A DNA stretch of 64,000 bases, from assembly GCA_027061855.1 (NCBI GenBank), contig JAMOVT010000003.1:1-64000 (forward strand), in the 5' to 3' direction. The stretch's first letter is position 1. Each line of letters starts with the position of its first letter. The notes beneath the pieces are model-generated. The model did no database searches and had not been told where the DNA came from. It saw only the letters and a list, made by a program, of their open reading frames with translations. This DNA is from Flavobacteriales bacterium. GTDB taxonomy: Bacteria > Bacteroidota > Bacteroidia > Flavobacteriales > Flavobacteriaceae. Shown piece by piece: positions 58,538 through 64,000 of this stretch. Position numbers and translations under genes: made by a program.

Positions 58538-60463
58538 ATGAAAACTTTTTATTTATTTTTTAGTTTCTTTATATTGGTTAATTTGGAAGCTCAACAAAGC
58601 CCTTTTCCTCCGGCATTTGTTAAAACGGAAAGGGAGCAAGCCCGTAAAAAAATGCAAAAAAAGCAAATGGCAAATTCCTCTAATTATGACGTGAAATACC
58701 AGAGGCTGTTTTTAAAACCTAATATGTCGTCGGATTATATTACCGGTGAAGTAACCACTTATTTTAAAGCGGTGACTTCTATGGACTTCATTGAATTTGA
58801 TATGGCTGACCAATTGGAAATTGAAGCTGTTGTCAAAGATGGCAATAATTTAAATTTTACCCATTCGTCCAATATCTTACATATAGAATTTCCTTCCGCT
58901 ATTAATGCGGGGGTAATAGATTCCCTTCAAATTAAATACCACGGAGTTCCTCCGGATTCAGGATTTGATTCATATGTTACCGGAACGCATGGAGCTGACA
59001 ATGTTCCCGTGGTTTGGACCTTATCTGAGCCCTATGGCGCGAGAGATTGGTGGCCATGCAAACAAGATTTATCCGACAAAATAGATTCGGTGGATGTGGT
59101 TTTAAAATATCCGCAATTTCAAAATAACCAATTGATGAAAGGAGTTTCAAACGGTATATTGACTGATGAATATGTAAGTAATGATAGTATTGTCAGTGTA
59201 TGGAAACACCGTTATCCCATAGCCGCTTATTTGGTGGCTTTTGCTGTTACCAATTACGAAAAATATTCTTTTAACGGAGGTATTTCGGAAACTTTTCCTA
59301 TTGACAACTTTTTTTATCCCGAGAATGCCTCGACCTATAAACCTCAATCGGAAGCGGTTTTACCAGTGATGAATTTTTTTGAAGAAACCTATGGGTTATA
59401 CCCTTTTAGAAATGAAAAATATGGTCAAGCCCAATTCGGATGGGGTGGAGGAATGGAACATCAAACCATCACCTTTTTAGTGAATTACGGCAGGGATCTA
59501 ATGGCACATGAGTTGGGACACCAGTGGTTTGGAGATGCCATTACATGCGGTTCCTGGCATGATATCTGGCTAAATGAAGGTTTCGCTACTTATAGTGAAG
59601 GACTTATTCATGAAGCGCTCGATGGAGAAGCTGATTTTGTAAATTGGAAGAAAAATAAAGTGGATTATATTACTCGCCTAAGCGGCGGTTCCGTATATGT
59701 GCAAGATACGACCAATGTGAATCGGATTTTTGATTACCGTTTGAGTTATTCCAAAGGAGCGATGGTATTGAATATGCTTCGATTAACAGTGGGAAATCAA
59801 GACTTTTTTCAAGGTTTAAAAAACTATGTAAACCAAAAAGAATATAGTTTTGCCCTTACACCTGATTTTAAAGAAGTTATGCAAAATACTTCCGGAAAAA
59901 ATCTTGATGAATTTTTTAATGATTGGATTTATGGAGCCGGTTATCCCGTATATACATTTGACATAGAAAAAACCGCGGCTCAAACATATAAAGTGACAGT
60001 ACACCAAACAACGACCGATGCTTCTGTGGACTTTTTTGAAATGCCTTTGCCGTTAGTATTTAAGGATGAAAACGGTCAAGAATTTAAAGTGATATTGGAG
60101 AATACACAAAACGATCAGGTATTTACGGTAAATGCCGGTATAGAAGTTGATCAAGTGGAATTTGATCCCGGTTATGATATTATCACACGAAACACCACTA
60201 TCAATTTGGATTTATCCGGCATTCAGGAAACTATAAATGATCTCTCTTTTTATCCCAACCCCGCAAAAGACAGTTTGCATATTTATCAGCAAAATAATAC
60301 GATATATAATTTAAAAGCTTATGATATGCGAGGACGTTTAATAAAAAAATGGGATAATCCGGATGAATATATAAGCTTGACAGATTTTGCAAAAGGAGTA
60401 TATATCTTTTATGCCGATACGGAAAAAGGTATATACATCACCAAAATAGTGATAGAAAATTAA
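58538..60463 (+). CDS. secreted M1-family aminopeptidase with type IX secretion signal
   Basis: The 641-residue zinc peptidase has a signal peptide (MKTFYLFFSFFILVNLEAQ), the M1 N-terminal beta domain, the exopeptidase motif WGGGMEHQTITFL and zinc motif LMAHELGHQWFGDA (HExxH, about residue 324) with the third ligand in WLNEGFATYSEG. After the catalytic part (to about 460) a beta domain follows, and the last about 75 residues (LSFYPNPAKDSLHIYQ to YITKIVIEN) are a type A C-terminal domain for type IX secretion. It is thus exported to the surface or medium. recX overlaps its stop by one base. Confidence 0.94.
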   Translation: MKTFYLFFSFFILVNLEAQQSPFPPAFVKTEREQARKKMQKKQMANSSNYDVKYQRLFLKPNMSSDYITGEVTTYFKAVTSMDFIEFDMADQLEIEAVVKDGNNLNFTHSSNILHIEFPSAINAGVIDSLQIKYHGVPPDSGFDSYVTGTHGADNVPVVWTLSEPYGARDWWPCKQDLSDKIDSVDVVLKYPQFQNNQLMKGVSNGILTDEYVSNDSIVSVWKHRYPIAAYLVAFAVTNYEKYSFNGGISETFPIDNFFYPENASTYKPQSEAVLPVMNFFEETYGLYPFRNEKYGQAQFGWGGGMEHQTITFLVNYGRDLMAHELGHQWFGDAITCGSWHDIWLNEGFATYSEGLIHEALDGEADFVNWKKNKVDYITRLSGGSVYVQDTTNVNRIFDYRLSYSKGAMVLNMLRLTVGNQDFFQGLKNYVNQKEYSFALTPDFKEVMQNTSGKNLDEFFNDWIYGAGYPVYTFDIEKTAAQTYKVTVHQTTTDASVDFFEMPLPLVFKDENGQEFKVILENTQNDQVFTVNAGIEVDQVEFDPGYDIITRNTTINLDLSGIQETINDLSFYPNPAKDSLHIYQQNNTIYNLKAYDMRGRLIKKWDNPDEYISLTDFAKGVYIFYADTEKGIYITKIVIEN

Positions 60464-60948
60464 TGAATGACAAATCAAAAAGTTTTACGGTTGAAGAAGC
60501 AAAAAAAAAGTTGGAATATTTTTGTGCTTATCAGGATCGATCGCATAAAGAAGTGAAAAAAAAACTTGATGAATTACGGATGATTCCCGAGGCCCAAGAC
60601 CTGATTGTTTTACATCTTATACAAGAAGGTTTTCTCAATGAAGAACGATTTGCCAAATCTTTGGTCCGTGGAAAATTTTATTATAAGAAATGGGGAAAAA
60701 GAAAAATCATTCAGGCATTAAAAAAGCATGATATTCACTCAAAATTAATGGAAAAAGCTTTACAAGAAATCGATGATGAAGATTACCGGCAAACTATTTT
60801 AAAACTAATTATCCAAAAGAAAAAAGAGTATAAAGAAAAAAATTCATACAAATTAAAACAAAAAGTATTTCGATATCTTGTTCAAAAAGGATATGCTTTT
60901 GAGGAGTTTACAGACTTGTATTCTTCACTCGAAAACGATTCCATTTAA
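60463..60948 (+). CDS. recX: regulatory protein RecX
   Basis: RecX binds and modulates RecA filaments. The 161-residue product has three helical repeats: AKKKLEYFCAYQDRSHKEVKK, then LIQEGFLNEERFAKSLVRGKF with KWGKRKIIQAL, and KVFRYLVQKGYAFEEF. recA itself is not in the window. Its ATG overlaps the M1 peptidase stop by one base. Confidence 0.9.
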   Translation: MNDKSKSFTVEEAKKKLEYFCAYQDRSHKEVKKKLDELRMIPEAQDLIVLHLIQEGFLNEERFAKSLVRGKFYYKKWGKRKIIQALKKHDIHSKLMEKALQEIDDEDYRQTILKLIIQKKKEYKEKNSYKLKQKVFRYLVQKGYAFEEFTDLYSSLENDSI

Positions 60949-60959
60949 AATAAAGCCTG

Positions 60960-60967
60960 TATTTTTG
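60960..60967 (+). promoter_or_regulatory. -7 box of the DPM1-like transferase gene
   Basis: TATTTTTG fits TAnnTTTG and ends 17 bases before the ATG at 60985. It lies just after the recX stop. Confidence 0.5.
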
Positions 60968-60984
60968 CAAAAGAAGATTAATTT

Positions 60985-61713
60985 ATGGCCGACTCTCTGG
61001 TAATTATACCTACATATAACGAAAAAGAAAACATCGAAGATATTCTTCGCTATGTATTTGATATAAGTCCGGATTTTGATATTCTTGTGGTGGATGATAA
61101 TTCGCCGGATGGAACAGCCGAGATTGTAGAAAAAATGAAAAACGAGTTTCCTTCCCGGTTAAATTTATTGAATAGAGAAAAGAAAGAAGGTTTGGGAAAA
61201 GCTTACTTGGCCGGTTTTGATTGGGCATTGAAAAGGGATTATGCTTATATTTTTGAAATGGATGCCGATTTTTCGCATCCCCCCAAAAACTTAATAACAA
61301 TGCGCAAAATACTCCATGCAAATGAAGCCGATTTGGTGATTGGTTCCAGATATTTAAAAGGACAAATCGGGGTGGCCAATTGGGATTTGAAACGGATTTT
61401 GCTATCCTATTTTGCTTCCTTATATGTGCGGGTGATTACCCGGATTCCGGTACGGGATACAACAGCCGGTTTTGTTGGGTATAAGCGCGAGGTATTAGAA
61501 AAAATAGGTTTGGATAAAATAGAGTTTGTAGGCTATGCTTTTCAAATAGAAATGAAATTCAAAGCTTGGAAAAAAGGATATCGAATACAGGAAATTCCCA
61601 TTGTCTTTGTGGACAGGCAAAAAGGAAAATCCAAGATGCACGGTTCTATTATTTCGGAAGCGGCAATGGGGGTTATAAAAATGAAATGGAAAAGTCTCAC
61701 AGGTAAAATCTAA
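60985..61713 (+). CDS. polyprenol-phosphate glycosyltransferase (DPM1-like, GT2)
   Basis: The 242-residue protein resembles dolichol-phosphate mannose synthase: LVIIPTYNEKENIEDIL at the start, DILVVDDNSPDGTAEIVEK, EGLGKAYLAGF and the metal motif FEMDADFSHPPKNL (DxD) at about residue 90, then VVGSRYLKG-type LVIGSRYLKGQ. No C-terminal membrane helices are seen, so it is the soluble type. It transfers a sugar from a nucleotide sugar to a polyprenyl phosphate, probably for glycolipids or protein glycosylation. The donor is unknown. Confidence 0.88.
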   Translation: MADSLVIIPTYNEKENIEDILRYVFDISPDFDILVVDDNSPDGTAEIVEKMKNEFPSRLNLLNREKKEGLGKAYLAGFDWALKRDYAYIFEMDADFSHPPKNLITMRKILHANEADLVIGSRYLKGQIGVANWDLKRILLSYFASLYVRVITRIPVRDTTAGFVGYKREVLEKIGLDKIEFVGYAFQIEMKFKAWKKGYRIQEIPIVFVDRQKGKSKMHGSIISEAAMGVIKMKWKSLTGKI

Positions 61714-61716
61714 CTG

Positions 61717-62157
61717 ATGATGAAAAATTTTTTATTAATACTTGGGTTAATGTTGCTTTCTTGCCATAATAGCAAAAAAGAAGAGTCCCATTCAGCGGAA
61801 ATCAGTAAAAAAGAATACAAAGCGATTATGCGGGACTTGATATTGGCTCAAAAAGTGCAAGAAGTATTGGCTTCAAAAGACAGTTTGGAAATTGATCCTG
61901 TTGCTCTTGTATATCGTCAATACGGAGTAGATAGTATAAAGTTGAAAAAAGCAACTGATTATTATAGTCGTGATCCACAGTTTTTTGCCGATGTTTTTTC
62001 GGAGATAAAAAACGAATTAAAAATGAAGTTGGATAGTTTGGAAAAGAATATGGATTCTACTATAAAGAAAAAAAGAAGTACTGATTCTATCAAAGTAAAA
62101 AAAGGAGTTATTGATAAAATTTTTACACAAAAAAGAAAAACTCCCATACCTAAATAA
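61717..62157 (+). CDS. DUF4296 lipoprotein
   Basis: The 146-residue protein has a lipoprotein signal ending at Cys (LMLLSCHNS), then a DUF4296 domain (MRDLILAQKVQEVLASKDSL, FADVFSEIKNELKMKL) and a Lys-rich tail. DUF4296 is common in Bacteroidota and mostly helical; its function is unknown. It starts three bases after the DPM1-like gene and is likely in the same transcript. Confidence 0.82.
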   Translation: MMKNFLLILGLMLLSCHNSKKEESHSAEISKKEYKAIMRDLILAQKVQEVLASKDSLEIDPVALVYRQYGVDSIKLKKATDYYSRDPQFFADVFSEIKNELKMKLDSLEKNMDSTIKKKRSTDSIKVKKGVIDKIFTQKRKTPIPK

Positions 62158-62189
62158 ATCTGCATTATATCTGGTAACATTTTAAAAAA

Positions 62190-62220
62190 AAATAATCCCC
62201 AATTTTGTTGGGGATTATTT
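62190..62220. terminator. bidirectional terminator between DUF4296 and the DEAD-box gene
   Basis: AAATAATCCCCAA (62190-62202) pairs perfectly with TTGGGGATTATTT (62208-62220). A and T tracts flank both sides, so it can end both converging units. Confidence 0.88.
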
Positions 62221-62244
62221 GTAAAAATATAAATGAATTTCCAA

Positions 62245-63939
62245 TTAGAATCTTCTTCTTCCTCCTTTCCTTCGATTCCGGTCTTTACGTTCTCTTTTCT
62301 TGGAAGATTTGTTTTTCTTTCCTTCCTCGCCATCTTTTGGATTGGCAATTTCTACCGAAAGATTACGGCCTTCAAAAGTTTGCGATTTGATCTTGGTCAA
62401 TAGTTGTTGTGCCGCTTTGGGTTCGATTTCAAAAAAAGAGAAATTTTTTAATACTTCAATTTTTCCAATCTCTGCATTTCCATTGTCAAGAGCATTGTTT
62501 ATAATTCCGATTAATCGTAATGGAGTCAGATTTTCTTTCTTTCCTACATTAAGAAACATACGTGTAAGGTTTGAACCTCCTTTTTTATTTCGCTTACGAT
62601 CTTTATGGTCATCGACAATGTTGATGTCACGGGCATTTTTATAATAATCGAGAAAACGGTTAAATTCTGCCGAAACAAAACGTTTGATCAGTTCTTCCCG
62701 GTCTAAATTTTCAAATTTCTTATAAATAGCTTCGAGAAAAGGTTCGATTTGTGTTTCATCTACTTGTGTATTGACAATTTTGTCGCTTAAAGATAAAACC
62801 TGTCGTGAACAAATTTCTTCTCCGCTGGGTACTAATTGATAACGAAATTTAATTCCGGATTTTTTTTCTATTTCTTTCAATTTTCCCTTTTCGCGACTGT
62901 GAATGATAGCAATGGAAGTTCCTTTTTTCCCTGCACGTCCGGTTCTTCCGCTACGATGTGTATAATATTCACTTTGATCGGGGAGGTTATAGTTGATTAC
63001 ATGTGTCAAATTATTTACATCAATTCCACGTGCAGCAACATCGGTTGCTACCAATAGTTGCAATTGCTTGTTGCGAAAGCGTTTCATCACTTCATCACGC
63101 TGTGCCTGTGAGAGGTCACCGTGAATGGCATCGGCATTATAACCGTCTTGCATCAATTTGGCTGCCACATCTTTGGCTTCTCTTCGGGTTCGAGTAAAAA
63201 CGATTCCATAAATGTCGGGATTCATATCGGCAATCCGTTTCAGCACTTCATACCGGTCACGAGCATTTACCATATGATAAATATGTTCAACGGTATCTGC
63301 TCCTTTATTGATTTCCGCTACCGAAATCTTTTCGGCATTTTTCATATAATTTTTAGCAATACGTTCAATCTCTTTGGACATTGTGGCGGAGAAAAGCAAA
63401 ACTTGTTTGTCCTGGGGAGTGGCACTAAGAATAGCATCAAGATCATCTTTGAATCCCATGGTGAGCATCTCGTCGGCTTCGTCCAAAACGACAAATTTTA
63501 CTTGGTCCAGATGAAGTTTCCCACGATTGATCAAATCTTTTGCACGCCCGGGTGTGGCTACCACGATTTGAGCGCCTTTGCGTAGATCACGAATTTGGTT
63601 TTCAATACTCGAACCGCCATAAACCGTTACAATATTGATTCCGTCGATGTATTTTGAAAAATTTTTTAAATCCTCGGTAATTTGTAAAGCCAATTCTCGG
63701 GTAGGAGCAATAATCAAGGCTTGTGTTTTTTTGCTGGACGGATCAATTTTTTGAATGATCGGTAAGCCGAAAGCGGCTGTTTTTCCCGTTCCTGTTTGGG
63801 CTAAAGCCATCAAATCTTTGTCGGATTCCAATAATTGCGGAATGGCTTTTTCTTGAATAGGTGTGGGGTTTTTAAAGCCTAAGTCATCAAGGGCTTTAAG
63901 AATTTCGGGTTTTAAGCCCGTTTCTTTAAATGTACTCAT
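62245..63939 (-). CDS. DEAD-box ATP-dependent RNA helicase (DeaD/CsdA-like)
   Basis: The 564-residue helicase unwinds short RNA duplexes, typically in ribosome assembly and cold adaptation. Motifs: Q motif FKNPTPIQ (22-29), AQTGTGKT (47-54), PTRELALQ (79-86), DEAD (153-156), SAT, then ARGID and HRSGRTGRAG in the second RecA fold. The C-terminal part has a DbpA-type RNA-binding domain (NLTRMFLNVGKKENLTPLRL, FEGRNLSVEIA) and a Lys/Arg tail ending in GGRRRF. The upstream leader up to the window edge is at least 61 bases with an inverted repeat, suggestive of post-transcriptional control. Confidence 0.95.
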   Translation of the reverse strand: MSTFKETGLKPEILKALDDLGFKNPTPIQEKAIPQLLESDKDLMALAQTGTGKTAAFGLPIIQKIDPSSKKTQALIIAPTRELALQITEDLKNFSKYIDGINIVTVYGGSSIENQIRDLRKGAQIVVATPGRAKDLINRGKLHLDQVKFVVLDEADEMLTMGFKDDLDAILSATPQDKQVLLFSATMSKEIERIAKNYMKNAEKISVAEINKGADTVEHIYHMVNARDRYEVLKRIADMNPDIYGIVFTRTRREAKDVAAKLMQDGYNADAIHGDLSQAQRDEVMKRFRNKQLQLLVATDVAARGIDVNNLTHVINYNLPDQSEYYTHRSGRTGRAGKKGTSIAIIHSREKGKLKEIEKKSGIKFRYQLVPSGEEICSRQVLSLSDKIVNTQVDETQIEPFLEAIYKKFENLDREELIKRFVSAEFNRFLDYYKNARDINIVDDHKDRKRNKKGGSNLTRMFLNVGKKENLTPLRLIGIINNALDNGNAEIGKIEVLKNFSFFEIEPKAAQQLLTKIKSQTFEGRNLSVEIANPKDGEEGKKNKSSKKRERKDRNRRKGGRRRF

Positions 63940-63965
63940 AATAATGTTTGTTTGTTATAGGGACG

Positions 63966-64000
63966 AATTGACATTCGTGGTTGAGCATACTTTGTCAATT
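63966..64000 (-). promoter_or_regulatory. inverted repeat in the DEAD-box leader, at the window edge
   Basis: AATTGAC (63966-63972) and GTCAATT (63994-64000) are a perfect 7-base inverted repeat with a 21-base loop, upstream of the helicase start. It may be a stem in a long leader or a protein site. The window ends at its last base. Confidence 0.35.

Noticed and set aside
1-64000. tRNA, rRNA, CRISPR arrays, prophage or complete insertion sequences
   Set aside because: I read the intergenic regions on both strands and found no cloverleaf-like sequence, no regularly spaced repeats, and no transposase or phage structural gene.

Overview
The window is a low-GC, gene-dense chromosomal segment from a Bacteroidota bacterium, most likely class Flavobacteriia. 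The evidence is phylum-specific: promoters of the TTTG-N19/20-TAnnTTTG type, a secreted M1 peptidase with a type IX secretion C-terminal signal, an HU/CCDC81-SPOR septal-type protein, DUF4833, DUF5686 and DUF4296 proteins, a fused KorA subunit, a Cys-free bL32, and menaquinone and KDO genes of a Gram-negative cell. No tRNA, rRNA, CRISPR array, prophage or intact insertion sequence was seen.

Layout. 1-3.8 kb: end of a thioredoxin-like gene, kdsB, menA, a decayed GIY-YIG nuclease gene between two inverted REP-like repeats, then an alpha-carbonic anhydrase lipoprotein co-transcribed with a TetR regulator. 3.9-11.6 kb: an Nramp-UspA fusion, thiol peroxidase, a split ThrE exporter, an aldehyde dehydrogenase facing a GMC oxidoreductase, and Dps. 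11.7-28.9 kb: an unbroken minus-strand run of 16 genes with gaps of at most 47 bases. In transcription order these are TetR, two small membrane proteins, TolC, membrane-fusion protein, RND pump, CDP-alcohol phosphatidyltransferase, myo-inositol-phosphate synthase, PgpA-like phosphatase, GtrA, a DUF5686 outer-membrane protein, serine palmitoyltransferase, a GNAT protein (candidate ceramide synthase), an extended SDR (candidate ceramide/ketosphinganine reductase), DUF4833 and an Aur1-like PAP2 protein. I read this as a nearly complete inositol-phosphoceramide (sphingolipid) pathway attached to an efflux operon, with one clear promoter and a TetR-type operator at its head.

29-41 kb: pdxA; DUF177-rpmF; accBC; acylphosphatase; a LytS/LytTR two-component system preceded by a stand-alone copy of its membrane sensor domain; ferritin; korAB; rpsF-rpsR-rplI; rpmH. 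41-54 kb: an acyltransferase; a conserved small acidic protein; the HU/CCDC81-SPOR protein; an M13 peptidase; a double-retropepsin PDZ protein; CoA-type Nudix; RDD; pssA; a VTT protein; mutS; a DUF302 lipoprotein; a retropepsin; thiL. 54-64 kb: polyprenyl synthetase, a dnaG that has lost its zinc ligands, a family 9 glycosyltransferase, the M1 peptidase, recX, a dolichol-phosphate-mannose-synthase-like transferase, a DUF4296 lipoprotein and a DEAD-box RNA helicase.

The most interesting feature is the efflux plus inositol-sphingolipid run. It offers a full ordered pathway (SPT, acyl transfer, reduction, inositol phosphate synthesis, PIP synthesis, PIP dephosphorylation, head-group transfer) together with four unassigned partners (DUF4833, DUF5686, GtrA, and the pump). 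All functional statements here come from reading the sequence and from knowledge of the families; no database search was run.
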